NCBI GenBank assembly: GCA_004802705.1
Contig: SGPL01000161.1
Location: 7,216 to 59,968 of the forward strand
Direction of reading: 5' to 3'
Length of the DNA stretch: 52,753 nucleotides
Origin: Bondarzewia mesenterica
Lineage: Eukaryota > Basidiomycota > Agaricomycetes > Russulales > Bondarzewiaceae
Shown here: one piece after another, positions 32,936-45,018 of the stretch
Position numbering within the stretch: the stretch's first letter is position 1
How the letters are laid out: the number at the start of each line of letters is the position of its first letter
The notes under the pieces: generated by a model
The model's database searches: none
Told to the model about the DNA's origin: nothing
The model's input: the letters and a program-made list of their open reading frames with translations, nothing else
Made by a program: the position numbers and the translations under genes

Positions 32936-35753
32936 TCACTTGCTGACATCCATGGGTTCGCCCCGCGGACTCGATGGTGAATCCACGGTTGATAACGGCG
33001 TAGCCCAGTCAGACACAGACGGATGCGGCGATGTCGGCGGCGAGGTGTAGCGCGCGTAGCTAGCCGCCTCGGGTGGCAGTGAGTCCAAGAACATTTTGTT
33101 GTTGTGCTTGACCGAGTGCTGAGAAAGGACAAAGTCAGACTCGGATCGGGGGTATGGTGGAGCTGCGTACTTTGACACCCTCTGGCCATGGAAGGACCAT
33201 GCTCTCATCGTTTTCGGGTAGGGCCCGACTGTAGATCAGGAGATAGGGGCCCGCACCGAGGTGCAAGCCTGAAGAATCTTCGAGCACGGATGTTTCGGGA
33301 ACCTTGCGTTTGATTTATTTAGATGGGGTTAGACCGTAGCTGATGATTAACCTTCTTTTTCTGTCGACATACCTCACATACGGACCAGTCAAGCGTCTTC
33401 CACCAGGTGCCATCTTGTTGCACATAGGAGTATATGTGGTTGCGGCCAAATAAACCGTCGTGCACGAGGATGACCCGAAGATCATACTGCTCAAAACGTG
33501 GAAAGCGACGAAAAATCAGTAGGCCACGAGGCCTTCTGCGGTGCAATAATTTGTCATTAAAGCGCGTACGCGGTGCTTCCGCAATTCTTGGCCTTCAAAC
33601 AGGAGTGCGGCTTGGCTCTTGAGCTTGGTTACTTGACTATCGATGGCTGCCCGCACGCACAAAGCAAAGAGTGCCAGGAAATGTCAAAAAAGGAAAATAC
33701 AAAGGACATAGTTTCTGGGGGCGCTGCTCACTTTCCAGTTCATTTTCTACGCGTGTCAGGACCTTCCGCAATTTCATCGCGGTCAGCTCTATAGCCTCTC
33801 TGCGTTCCAAGTCGTCCTTGTTCGCAACGTGTTCGAAATAATGCAGCGAAGCACGAAGGTCTCTCAAGGTGTTGCGGTTCTGCATAGAACATGATCCAGA
33901 CTACGCATTTCATTCAGTTCATCGCGACGTGCGCGCGAGCCACTCACGTTAGCATGTGTCAAGCCAGCCTTGCGCAAAGTCAGGCGCTGAATTTCTTCAT
34001 GCAGCTCCTGCTGCTGAGTCCTCCCCGAATTCGCAAGCTCGGCATTCTCCCTCATGAAGCGGTCAAGGTACATCTGTTTGGGATAGCGGAAGAGCTGTTT
34101 GGGCGCGGATGGCCCGCCCGAGTATGAGGGCGGCGCCTCGTGTCGGACGAGCTGGAACGCGACGACGTCCGATGGCTCAAGTATGACCTGCTGCTTTGTG
34201 CTCACGTCGGTATGCGAGAGCTGGGTGGAAAGGCATGAGATCAAATCGTTATTCTGGTCGCCGTCATGGATGTCAACTTTTACGACAGATGTGTCCACGC
34301 GTCTGTCGAAAGGACACTCGATGGGCTCGGAATCTCCAGGGCCGTAGCGGAAATGAAACAGTCTGGAAATAAAGTTGTCTCAGTAAAGAACTGCCCACGA
34401 TCGTCACGAGCAGAAAATGCAGATTGTCACCTGGGCCATTTGGATGATTTGCTGGCAGCATTTCCGTGCAAGGCTGTCTCCGTAATCTCCGCTACTTTAG
34501 AGTACAGCTCTACGTAGGAATAAAAAGCACGTCAAAACGTGTTCGCTTAAGAAAAAAGGGCTCCAATCCTACGGCACGTGAGATCGCCCGGACTCTCAGT
34601 TGCGTGATTAGGAGGCGCTACGTCAACCTCTTGGAGGACTTCGTCGATGTTCAGCTCAGATATCACCGCAAGGTCCATGTTCGTGAAAACTTCGACAATT
34701 GACCACACCGTGTGTTCTATTACCTGCGCATTCAAATTTCAAATTTCCCTAAGCTGAAGGGGTCGTGACTGACCTGGACCGTCCATCGGAGGGGACGCGT
34801 CCTCGTCATCGAATTGTAACAAGGATGGGCGCCAGTGCGCGAGGTTCTTTCGCACTTGCGGTACATAATATAAGCCTTGGAAGAGTAGCGCCGCGTAGGC
34901 ATACGCTGACTGGGATGGCCGAAGTGCGACAGGACTGGACAAAATATGATCTATGAATCAAAATGCGGTACAAGAAAAAGAATATGGCTTACCGTGAATC
35001 GGGCCGCACCCGCTGCTCCAAAGGTACTTGCTCGTACTCTTCCTCATAACCGTTGTAAGTTGAGTGCAAACTTTCATGAATGGCACGGCTTAGCGATTGG
35101 TCGTCCTGAGAGATGCCTGTAGGCACTTCTTGCTGTCGACATAGAATTAACGATTGGATCAATAGGACATACTAAAAACACACAAGGCGAGAGATAACAG
35201 CTTACATTTGTGGGCACGAGGGCCAAACTTGGGTCCGGTTCTCTTTCGCTCGGTCCAAACCTTGTTCCTCCCTGCTCCAAAGACGCCTCGAGGGCCAAAT
35301 TCAACTCTTTATCCTCGTCTACCATAGTCAGATCTATCACGGCTTGGTCCTGCTCTGGTTTAGATGCTAATAATAATAATAATAATAATAATAAAGAGAG
35401 ATACATCAGAAATCGAGAAGAAAGGCAGATCGTCAGCAATGAGACAGTAAGCACGTACGAGGAGGAGTCCTTGGCCCAGGACGTGCGGTCGCCTGCGAAA
35501 AAGACGTGAGCATGGGGATGCCTTCGGCCCACGGCGCGAGATTGTCTCCCTCGAGATCGCCGTCGAGTATGGAGGCAGCCGCTTTGTCCATGTCGCCATT
35601 GTGTTTCCGGAGAACGCGTCGGGCGATCTCTGGCTCGAGCGAGCCCATCATCTGAACGAGCGTATTGACCTTCTCTTCGTCCTGGCCGGTGTCGAGACCC
35701 AAGGCAGACGCGACGGGCTGGCTGTATCCATAATTCTGCTGGTTGTTGTACAT
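32936..35753 (-). CDS. USP25/28-like ubiquitin-specific protease family protein, catalytic Cys apparently replaced
   Basis: Domain order follows USP25/USP28. It starts at 35753 (MYNNQQNYGYSQPVASALGL) with a UBA/CUE-like segment (VNTLVQMMGSLEPEIARRVL, KHNGDMDKAAASIL). Two ubiquitin-interacting motifs follow, DEDKELNLALEASLEQG and DDQSLSRAIHESL, then a USP fold. The Cys box, normally TCYxNSxLQxL, here reads YAYAALLFQGL (about 34870-34903), with alanine (codon 34898-34900) where the nucleophile should be. The His box is kept in form: LRVILVHDGLFGRNHIYSYV, followed by WWKTLDWSV and SGLHLGAGPYLLIYSRALP. The last exon (from HSVKHNNKMFLDS) ends SPRGEPMDVSK-TGA at 32936-32938. A (TAA)9 microsatellite lies in an intron. 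I infer a ubiquitin-binding pseudo-deubiquitinase. The middle exons were not all resolved. Confidence 0.82.
35368..35394. repeat. (TAA)9 microsatellite in intron of USP-like gene
   Basis: Nine perfect TAA units (ATT on the coding strand) lie in the intron between the UBA-like and first UIM exons. They are likely polymorphic in length and outside coding sequence. Confidence 0.95.
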
Positions 35754-36374
35754 AGAAAGTCTCAAGTTGAGGACTTGGTCTGAAAGTGCCACTGTGTGGG
35801 GGCACTGAAGCGCGAAGGCGGGAGCAGATGTTTTGCGAAGCTGCGGCGCCGCGGCGGTCACGCGTCAATACATAGATTAGATTAGATCACGGTCAGATGT
35901 CGGTGAAACTCATGTTCACCACAAGAAAACAAGAAATTCCGAAAACGCAAGCTTGAAAAAATTTCTGCCGCCTACCAATTGCCCCGAGGAATGTTTGACA
36001 ACGTACGCAAGGCAGATCAACGCGCAATAACCAAAAATTCTCAACCCGCAGGCAACACGATCCGAGCTGTCTCCACGAGCGTCAGATGCCAGACTGCAAC
36101 AAAGGCTAAGCATCGTCAATTCTACGTCTATCGCATTGCGTGTACAGGATAGCATGTTGGTAAGTAAGGCTACGATAAAATATGGAACTACAATAGCAAC
36201 GGCTAGAGAGGTAACGAGACAAGACACGAAATCAACCAAACTACACAATGTCCGCTCCAAGCGTACATGGTCCCGAGTGATCCGCGTCCTGCATGATGAG
36301 GTTAATGTTGATTTTGATGGTCGTGGTCGTATATTCATGCGGGAAAGCGGGGCATCGCATTTTCACCGGAGGGG
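35754..36374. other. intergenic region between USP-like start and desaturase 1 end
   Basis: It holds the promoter of the USP-like gene (transcribed leftwards) and the 3' region of desaturase 1. No gene or repeat was recognised. An in-frame ATG upstream (about 35861) would extend the USP-like protein N-terminally by about 36 residues without family character. Confidence 0.5.
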
Positions 36375-38167
36375 TCAATTTGACTTTGAGGGCTCGACGC
36401 GATAAGGGGCGGCCGGCTGTAAGACGGCCTTCCCCTGCTTGTTTCGATAAAACAAGACGTCCCCTGGCGACGAACACAAGCACGTCAATCTCATGAAGGA
36501 AAACGAGTCTCAGGTCGATCGCGTGTGCTTACCTTCGTCCTCCACGAACTGGCACTCGTTATAGTTGTGCCACAACGCTTGGAAAATGGGCTCGTCTGAC
36601 CACATGTAGTGATCCCCAATGAACTCCTTGAGGTACTTCGTGGCCTCGGCGCCGTGGTCTAGCAGAGGAATGTCCGTCAGACTTGCCCCGCAATCGGAAT
36701 GCGGGAGGAAAAGGAAGGAAGGGAAAGGCACGTACACCAAGGCATTTTCGGGAAAAAGTGATGGATGACATGGTAGTGGGCGACGTCGTGAAGGAAAAAT
36801 CGACCCTGCCAGCCGAGGAACGGCCTGTCGACGGTGGCCGCGGCGCCGCGCTGGTAGTTCCACGCCTTGTTGCGATAGTGGGGCACCTCCGGGTCGGTGT
36901 GGTGCAGGTAAGTTATCATAATGAACCAGTGAGTGACCAAAAGCCACGGAATGCCATAGAGCTTGACCACCTCTGCCGCACCCCACGTCTTGCAGGCATA
37001 CTGCACGCCGAGAATCATCGAGATGATGCCGAAGTTGGAGATGATCACTGCGTTGCGTTGCTCCTTAGTAAAGAGCACGGAGTTCGCTGAGAACAGAAGG
37101 ATGGAAAATGGTGAGCGTGCGGATCACGTCAACGGAACGCAGACGTACGATCGAAGTGGTTCGTCCATCTAGGGTACGATTTCTGGCCGGAGACGTTGGT
37201 CACTACGCGAAGCGGTGTCATCAGTGGTCACAGATGCAATTGCTGAGAAAGAAGGCTTACAAAGATATACCGGAAAGGCGAACAGCTGCTGTCTCACGAG
37301 CATGAACAGGGTGTAAATCGGGGTATCTCCAAAGTGCTCTTCCCAATCGATCTTGTTCCGATCGTCGAGTGGGATCCCCAGGTCACCGCGCGTCTTAGGA
37401 ACATACACTTCATCTCGCTCCATCGAGGCATGATTACTGTGATGACGATGGTGCGAGATCTTCCAGCTGAAGAACGGGGTCCAGAGGAAGGTGTGTGTGA
37501 TCTGTAGAAGCCAATGATGATGATGATTGGCATCGTCACACGAAGAAGCCCCAACATGCGGTCTACTCACGAAGCCGATGATATTGTTGACGTGCCTGCT
37601 TGAAGAGAATGCCCCATGCCCGCACTTGCGACGCGAAGAGGTCATTACGGATTCGCAAAATTGACATAATTCAAATAGAAGGGAATTACCTCATGACCAA
37701 TCACCCAGATTCCAGTGAAGACCAGGCCTTGGAACCACCAACTAGAAGAGCCCAGTCAGTCGCGCGTATCACCGATTGTCGAGTTGTTGACTTACTACAC
37801 TACCCAAATAGCCCACCTCACAACCTGAGCGCCAATGGGACCGAACACGCTCGTTGCGTGCCGGCTCCCAAGGCAAACTTCAAACAAGAGCACCAATTTC
37901 CAGAGTAGAGCGGCCATGACGAGGTCGCGGAGCAAATACATAAGGCTCCTCTGCGTGTTGCGGACGAAAAGGCGGAGCGGGATGGCCTGCCTTATCTCAG
38001 CCAGTGTCCTTGAAAATGCGCACAATCATCATAGTCAGCACTAAGAACGTTGAGCGAAGTTGGGGGCAGAGAGCTAACCAAGGAAGCGGAATAAACTCCG
38101 GGAGGTTGTTCTCGTCGTAATCGTCGTACAAGGTGGGCATCCCGTCGTCAGCAACAATCATCGACAT
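36375..38167 (-). CDS. membrane fatty-acid desaturase 1, FAD2/delta-12 or omega-3 type
   Basis: Di-iron ER desaturases of this type insert cis double bonds into acyl chains of phospholipids using cytochrome b5. The start is ATG 38167 (MSMIVADDGMPTLYDDYDEN); exon 1 is 38167-38079. All three histidine boxes are present: HE|CGHGAF (split by an intron), HHRHHSNHASMERDEVYVP (HxxHH) and HVIHHFF after FLGWQGRFFLHDVAHY. Membrane stretches include LLWKLVLLFEVCL and WWFQGLVFTGIWVIG. The conserved THWFIMITYLHHTDPEVPHY and ATVDRPFLGWQGRFF are intact. The last exon reads DVLFYRNKQGKAVLQPAAPY and ends at TGA 36375-36377. At least seven exons are needed. The HECGHG box distinguishes it from desaturase 2 (HEAGHG). 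Delta-12, omega-3 or acetylenase activity cannot be told from sequence alone. It is head-to-head with the HSL-type hydrolase. Confidence 0.92.
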
Positions 38168-38696
38168 AGTGAATAACAGGCAGAAGAAGAAGCGAAGAGA
38201 GAGAAGTCGAATAATGCGGAAGGACAAGGGCCATTTTCGGTGGGCTTAAATGAAAATCTGCCTGTGGTGTAGCATGGTGTGTGAGAAAAAGCGGTAAATT
38301 GGGACACATAGAATAATGGGGAGGTATACGTGAGCATCTGATAGATGAGCCTATAATGCGATATGCATGGTAGCGATATCGAGAACGTCATCAGCTGGTA
38401 TGAAAGTTGACTGATGTCCGCCCACACCGAGGAGGAGCATGTCCCGACACAACACGAATTTTCCTTCCGTCAATTCCAAAGAACGGTCACGTAAATATCC
38501 TTTCCCACGCCCAGTCAGATCTCATCTCAAGGACCCCGACTGCAAACTTACCATATCCTGGGTTCAACTGTCTCCGAGATTCGCTTCATGTGAATCTCAT
38601 CTCCATCGGATTGCCTTCGCGAATCATCATTGCACTCGCGCAAACCTTTTATCTGTAAGTCTCTACACACTCTTCTACACATCCTTGACTCACCAA
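38168..38696. promoter_or_regulatory. bidirectional promoter region, desaturase 1 / HSL-type hydrolase
   Basis: These 529 bases separate divergent start codons. A plus frame is open through part of it (from 38439) but lacks family character and is probably 5' leader. No strong TATA box is seen. Co-regulation of the pair is inferred from geometry only. Confidence 0.45.
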
Positions 38697-39919
38697 ATGT
38701 CGTCCACCTACCAGCCCAACCCCACCACCCCAGATCTCTCAATTCTCCAACCAGAATTCCGCGATTTCATCGCCAATTTTCCAGATACCATAGAGACAGC
38801 CCAAACAGCTGATGTCGTCGTCAAATTCATGCGCTCAATTCCTCCCCGGCCCCACAATGACCCGCGAATCACCAAGCAGGACGTCCAAGTGTCCAGCCCA
38901 AACGCTTCCCTCACTCAGCCGCCCGTCAACGTTCGCATCTACAGCCCCGTAGGCGTCGACTCTGCGCGACCGCTCCCGGTGTTGCTCTGGATGGTAAAGG
39001 CCCTTACCCCATTCTCGAGCAGTGGTCCGGCCGCTGATGGGGCTTGTCGGATGTCATGTGTAGCATCATGGCGGATTCTTCTCAGCAGGGCCACGCCGCC
39101 TCGACCCCTTCTGCAGCGCCATAGCAGCCGACGCCAACATCGTCGTCGTAGCACCGGCCTATCGTCAAACGCCCGAAAATCCATTCCCCGCTCGTACGTC
39201 CAAGCATCTGACACAAGACGCTGGCACATCCACTGACAAAAACAATTGCCCACAGCATTTGACGACTGTTATCAAGTCCTCCAGTGGCTCCTGACCTCTC
39301 CCGAAATTGCCCGGTATGCAATTGACAACACCAGGCTCGCGATCGGCGGTTCCTCCGTCGGTGGTACGTTGGCTTTTGGCCTCGCACTCCGCGAGCGCCT
39401 CGACCGTGTCGAGACCGGTACCGTGCATCCACTCATCCGCCTGCTCATCCTTGACGACACGAGTTTCACCGATGCGCCCAACACGTACTCGACGCGCCAC
39501 AACCCCATCAACAAAATCTGGAACGCCAACGTCACGCGCTATTCGTGGCAGCTCTACCTCCCAAACGGGGCCGACGCACTCGACCCCGCCACACAGGCTT
39601 ATGTCGTTCCCGCCCGCGCGACCGACCTAACAGGGTTGCCACCGACACTCGTGCTTTGCGCTCAATGGGACGACCTCACAGACGACGCCGTTGCATTTGC
39701 GGGGCATCTCCTGCAAGTGGGCGTTCCCACGGAGATCCACGTAAGTTTCTGTCCAACGGTTCTCCTCTACGACTGCGCTTTCCGTACCTTGCTCTAAAAA
39801 AAATTTGATAGACGTACCGAGGCACATTCCATGTTTCAGACAAACTGCTCCCTAACGCCACATCAAGCATCCGCAAGCGCCAGGACATCGTCAATGCCCT
39901 GCTGGCCACGTTTGCGTGA
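38697..39919 (+). CDS. alpha/beta hydrolase fold-3, hormone-sensitive-lipase (HSL) family esterase/lipase
   Basis: HSL-family enzymes hydrolyse acyl esters. Exons begin at ATG 38697 (MSSTYQPNPTTPDLSILQPE). The first intron falls after VLLWM; the next exon starts HHGGFFSAGPRRLDPF, giving the oxyanion HGG motif. The nucleophile elbow is GGSSVGG (GxSxG, about 39345-39365) and the acid lies in LCAQWDDLTDDAV. After the last intron (from 39740, ending ...GATAG) TYRGTFHVSDKLLPNA supplies the histidine. It ends ALLATFA-TGA at 39917-39919, about 350 residues, normal for the family. No signal peptide is evident, so it is probably intracellular. The substrate is unknown; pairing with a desaturase suggests an acyl ester, which is inference. 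Confidence 0.9.
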
Positions 39920-42737
39920 CAGCCAGTACGCACTTTTGAATTGGATGGCGATTCAAACGCATCCAAGAAGTCCTGTATCAAATTTTAATTTAGAGAACCA
40001 TTCTTACTATCCGAATGTACACTGAGACACACCCACTGAATCCGCCTCCAAGTCATCATATGCGCGAGGAATACAATACGACGAAGCTCCAGCGAGCCGC
40101 GGCAAACATCCAAAGAGTTCGAGCCCTATCAAGATTAATCAGTGAAAATAAAGAAGGCACACCAGCCGCCCTTCGCGGTGTTTCGAAACGACGGGCACAG
40201 GACCCAACTCGAACAGAGCGAATCCGATTCGGTGCGCATCATGGGGAGATGAAGTTCGGGGTACGACGGGATCGAGCAGCGCTGCCGCATGCCGGGCGGC
40301 ATCACGATCGCGAAGCTCCAGGGCAATCGTATAGTACGACACCGACACTGAGGGTATAATTACGCATCCACTCATTCCACTAATTCAGATGCACAGAATT
40401 CCAACGCCGCCCCACAGGTGAACGGATAAAGAACCAGAAGCACTCGTATCAAATCATCGGATCGAATACCGATTAGCGAGCCGCACCATCTCTCATCCAC
40501 AGGACCTGCTAAATGATCTGCGCTCGCTGAGCGCATAGTGCCCATGTCAATGTAAGTATTAGTCTTACTCGTATCTCATGAGCCGCAAGCCCGAAGCGAG
40601 GACACGCGTATCTGCGTCCCTGCCAACGTAAATCACGATCGGCAGGTGAGCCAAAGCGCAGATTAAGACGAGGACGAATCGAAGAAAAGGGTGGAAGAAA
40701 AGAAGGAGCGAGTTACATATACACGCACCCACACGTGGAGCCCCGTGTTCCTCCCCGACCCTGTCCTCGCGCGCCCCACACATGGCGGCAAAAAAGATCG
40801 TCAAACTAATTTACGCCTCGACTGTCTGGAGCAACGGGCCCCATTCTTGCCCATCGTGCAGCAAGCTGCCTGCCTGCGCGTTTACGTATGTACAGCACCG
40901 CACCCACTCCCGTTGTCTCTTGCTCACGGCCCGGCATGAGGACGTAGCTGAGACGCGGCAAAATTGGTCGAGTCGGTCGTTCAGATCTGTGACATGGTCT
41001 GTCAGGTTCCTATATCCCGCGTAAATCTCGTTCGCGCACACTCGGGATCACGTACGAAAAACGCGGACGTCCACACGTGCAAGCACGCATCCATGTATGT
41101 ACCAACGATAACAGAGCACAATTTTACCGACTCACCACTGACTACCAGAACAGTTTATGGGACCGTAATGAGTAGTATGATTGTTTATCGCGATACATAA
41201 CGATCCATCGACAAGCACACATGCTCGCCCTGGATAAACTCACATGTGTTACTATCGGCCTGCCGCCCCAAGGCTAAACTGAAACAGGAGGAAGTACCAA
41301 GGGAGTACCATTTCGACCCCCGGCATTGATCATAGCACGCAGCACGATCGATCGCACCACCCACAATTCTGGATATCACCAAAAAAAAAAAAAAGGAAAG
41401 AAAGAATTACCCTGAACATAAACGTGGCGGTGGATGTGTTTGCTTACGGACTTCCTTTACGGTAGCCGAAAACATCATCATGGTCCGCCCTATTCGAGTC
41501 AGTCACATTGTCAGGTGGGCTGAAACTCGAGGCTCGCCGCAGGTTCTCTCCGATTCGTCCGAGTCGGTAAGCATGCAGGAAGATCACGCGGAACTGAAGA
41601 ACACAGGCTTGAACTTGGATTGGCTGGAGGGCTTCTGAGTGGGAGGGTGCTGAGAGTGAGTCTTATCTGGAGGTGGAGGTCCAACGCAAATGACGGCCAC
41701 GACGTTGACGCCACAAAGTTCCCCGAGAAGCCACTCCTGAACTTTTGCTGTCATTCTCACTCTCAAAGCTCCACCAATCTCTCAAAAAGGCAAGAATTTG
41801 GTCAACTTTTATATAATTTGGTCTTCTTTGCTGTATCAATCCGGCCGGACCAATCATTAACCATCTTAATTTGTCTCCTCCGTCTCCCCCGAGTCGTTTT
41901 GTGTCGATTTCTATCGTCTGTACAAACCCACGGCAAGTTTACGCTTGAGTGTCCGAGGAAACCGCGCACCCATACACTCACACACCTTTCAATCCCGAAA
42001 AACGAATGACAATGATGACCGATAAGGCAAGTCAATAAACGGCCGAAGTGCGCTCACGACGCATCACAGCATCCCTTTTTTCTCAGAACCCACACAATTT
42101 CGTATACATATTTTCCGTGTCACCCACTTTGATGGTGGAAAAAGGCAACCAGGCCACATTTATCCATCAATGGTCGATCCTGGCCATTGTAGCATCACCG
42201 TTCAGGAAGATCAATTCGTCGTACTTAGCTATGTCTCGAACAAGCCCCAAAAGGTCGTTGCAGTAGAGGACTTGTTCTATTGTCAATGTTCCCCTCCATC
42301 ACAAGCCATCGCCAAGCCCCTAATCCCTGACGAGCAAAATTTCACGTCAGGCACCAATCACAGCTTCAAGTGGATCGGGCCGAGTCGCGAAAAGATCGTC
42401 GATGCGGCGTCGACGATTTTGCTTCCGGCGCAACTCAAAACCTTCCTCTAACTACTAACTACTACGTACGTACGATAGCTAGTGAGTCGCGACCACCAGA
42501 AAGACAAATCCGCACATTTTCACAAGAACGGAGCAAAATAACGAATGCACACATACGATCACCCTGCAGGGCTCCCAAGAAAATACATCCGCACTTATTC
42601 GAGAAAAAAGCATGGATCAACCCCGCGGACCATCCGCGCCTGACCTTCCGCCCGCGCAAGGTCCAGCCCGCCATCTAGAACAGTATGTAGAGTACAAGCA
42701 GCAACATCGTTCTACCACTCCGAAAACACCCGCGCGC
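39920..42737. other. 2.8-kb intergenic region between convergent hydrolase genes, no recognised gene
   Basis: Both neighbouring genes end towards this region, so it needs to hold only terminators. Open frames occur on both strands (40015-40359 plus; 40139-40375 minus with ALELRDRDAARHAAALLDPV; 42170-42451 plus), none of which I recognise. A 15-A run lies at about 41381-41395. For two 3' ends it is unusually long and may hide a fast-evolving gene or a noncoding RNA. Confidence 0.45.
42170..42451 (+). CDS. hypothetical small ORF, 93 residues
   Basis: ATG 42170 opens an uninterrupted frame to TAA 42449-42451 with balanced, protein-like composition (HCSITVQEDQFVVLSYVSNK, VAVEDLFYCQCSPPS, SFKWIGPSREKIVDAASTIL). 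No signal peptide, membrane segment or known motif is visible. The frame is longer and less biased than other open stretches in this interval. It may be a small gene, the last exon of a degraded one, or chance. Confidence 0.25.
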   Translation: MVDPGHCSITVQEDQFVVLSYVSNKPQKVVAVEDLFYCQCSPPSQAIAKPLIPDEQNFTSGTNHSFKWIGPSREKIVDAASTILLPAQLKTFL

Positions 42738-44585
42738 TCACCCCAGAAGCCCCTTCGCCGCCTCCATAACTTGAGCCGGGTCCACCTCCCTAAAACCAAC
42801 ATCCGCGCGCCCGACCTGGCGCACGAAGCCCTCCGTGTCTCGCTCTGCAGTGGGAACGACGCGCGGACGCAGTGCGGGATCATACTGTGTTGAATCCAAA
42901 GCCATTAACTCGAGACGGGAAAGGAAACGCCATTACGGGACTCACCTCGCACAGCGCTCGCAAGAACTCGCTCACAGGTCTCACATACCATCTCTCCACC
43001 CCTCCACTTTTGCCTCTCTCGAACCAACCTAAATGTCCCCCACCGGCTGTTCGGCCAAGGACGACCCACGGGCTGACGAGGGCCTCACGCACAGGTGCGG
43101 CCGAGGCTCCCGCGATGGGGTCATCAGCGGCGTTGAGGGCAAGAATGGGCACGCGGACGCGCGGGAGAAAGTGCGCGGAGCTGATGCGCGCATAGTAGTC
43201 ATCTGGGCTCGCGAACCCATACAGCTGGCACGTCACGAGCGCGTCGTATTGCCTGAGTGACAACACACGTGGTTCCGCGAGCCGTTCAATGTCCGCCGCC
43301 GTCAGCGCAGGGGAGGATGAAGAGGGAGACAGGAATGCGTGTGCATGCGAGAGGAGCAGGGCGCGCAGGGAGCCACCGAGGATGTTGTTGTATATGAGCC
43401 GGTTGAACAGGCTCCCTCGCTCAATGGCGTGGCTGCCCCGGACAAAGTCCCACACATTCGCGACGCTCGCGAGCGCGGTCAACGGGCATGCGTCGCCCTC
43501 CTCGCCGGCGTACTTGGTCAGCGCGTTGGCGCCCAAGGAAAAACCTGCGTCAAATTATGTACAAAACGATCGTCGCGCTAGAAGGTGCACGGTACGCTAG
43601 ACACTCACCTAGTCCATAGATGGGGGACCCGGGGAATGTATGTGCAATCCAGAGCACAGTGTGCCGGATGTCATCTGTCGTTCCAGCCTAATAGGAAACA
43701 CGTGAAATTTTTTCCATGCAAAATGGAAGATAGACGGAAAAATAGACAAGTGAACATACATGATAGAGTTTGGGGCTCGTGACAGGACTCTGGTTACAAC
43801 CCCTCGAGTTCATCACCACCGCGCGGAAACGCAGGCCAGGAGGGTTCGTGAGTCTGGCCAAAGCCGCCCGCACATAAGATTCATGCGATCCGCCCGTCAA
43901 CCCGTGTGTGACCAAGAGGACGGGCTCATTGGCTTGTCTAGGCCTGGAAGACAAGGAAGGCGCCATATCGAGCGCCAATGTTCCTGAAGAACAGCATTTG
44001 GTGGATTGCCACGCGTTAATGGTATGGACAGGAAAACATCGGCAAATATTTTTGAGCGAATGAAAAAACTTACCTCCATCCGGAACGCGGATCAGCGTAC
44101 TGTTGTACAAGTTGGTAAGACTGCTGTTTGGACAGCATTTATCTGGGGCAGTTTACCGTTCATATTGTACGATGTCAATCTTGGTGAGGTCGGCGACCGA
44201 TGTATAGATAGTCTGGGCGTGTCCACTGGATAGGTAACACCAGTCAAGGTGTCCGATGATAGCCCAAGAGTACATGTACGTACTTCGGAAGCCAAGACAC
44301 ACTGCTGAATCCAGCGTCGGGACGAAAGAGGGACGGGACTTTGCGCCTGAGGAGATCAACGATAGTTTGTTCCCGAAACTCTTTCGAAGAAGATGTATTC
44401 CGGGCTATATTTGCGGAGTCGACCGAGAAGAAGAGTTCGAGTGAGGCGGGGGTGTACCAGGTCACGCTGGAGAGAACGGCTGCGCAAATTGGAAAAGCGA
44501 GAGCGAGAGCGAGATAGAGAAAAAATTGAGTTAAAAAATAGAACTGAGCTCCAAATGGAGGATACGATAGGAGATGAGAGAGCAT
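42738..44585 (-). CDS. YheT/ABHD1-3-type alpha/beta hydrolase (Eht1/Eeb1/Mgl3-like acyltransferase or esterase)
   Basis: Yeast relatives (EHT1, EEB1, YMR210W) are ethanol O-acyltransferases/esterases or acylglycerol lipases acting on medium-chain acyl groups. From ATG 44585 (MLSHLLSYPPFGAQFYFLTQ) the N-terminus has a membrane segment (FFLYLALALAFPICAAVLSS). WLPNGHAQTIYTSVADLTK is rebuilt across an intron (about 44283-44231) and is the family hallmark, followed by KIDIVQYER and STLIRVPDGG. The lipase core follows: VTHGLTGGSHESYVRAALAR, AVVMNSRGCNQSPVTSPKLY, YGLGFSLGANALTKYAGEEG (GxSxG), LALNAADDPIAG (acid) and GGGHLGWFE (His). The last exon, starting YDPALRPRVVPTAERDTEGF, ends AAKGLLG-TGA at 42738-42740. 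An upstream in-frame ATG (44864) is possible but its text is less convincing. It is head-to-head with desaturase 2. Confidence 0.88.
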
Positions 44586-45018
44586 GAGCACTTGGAGAGG
44601 GTTGAAAGCGGGACATGTCGAGGAGGATGATAGCAACCGTATTTCGAGCATTCCTCTCCAGGCAATTGCTGACGTAACCTGCACCATTGTGGCGGCCACG
44701 CCTCTAATCTCGATCCAATCTCGTTTCTCTCCCGGGGTCCCTCCGAGCAGCCACCACGAGAAAGGGACCAGCCGTTCGGCGACGTGGATCCAGGTGTAAA
44801 TGGAGATGATGGATGTTGTATGTCCATGAGGCCGTTTGACACATTTTGCTCTCTCTCTTTCCATGATTCNCGATTAATTTCATTTTTAAATATTCCTGCT
44901 CTCATTTATCCAAAATATTTGCTCTCGTCCTAACTTAAATACCCCTTCACCATGCTCCCCTTCAATCCTCCAACCCCCCCCTCTGCTCAATCATCTCCCA
45001 GTCTAGCAGCCTCTCAAA
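44586..45018. promoter_or_regulatory. bidirectional promoter region, acyltransferase-like / desaturase 2
   Basis: The two start codons are 433 bp apart on opposite strands. On the desaturase side CTTAAATACCCC (about 44933) is a TATA-like candidate about 85 bp before ATG, followed by a pyrimidine-rich leader (CCAACCCCCCCCTCTGC), typical of strongly expressed fungal genes. Confidence 0.5.

Noticed and set aside
40440..40500. tRNA-like GGATCGAATACC motif
   Set aside because: I could not build acceptor, D and anticodon stems around it on either strand.
44586..44864. Longer start of the acyltransferase-like protein at 44864
   Set aside because: The added residues start with a charged low-complexity run and lack family character. 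ATG 44585 leads straight into the expected membrane segment, though the longer form is not excluded.
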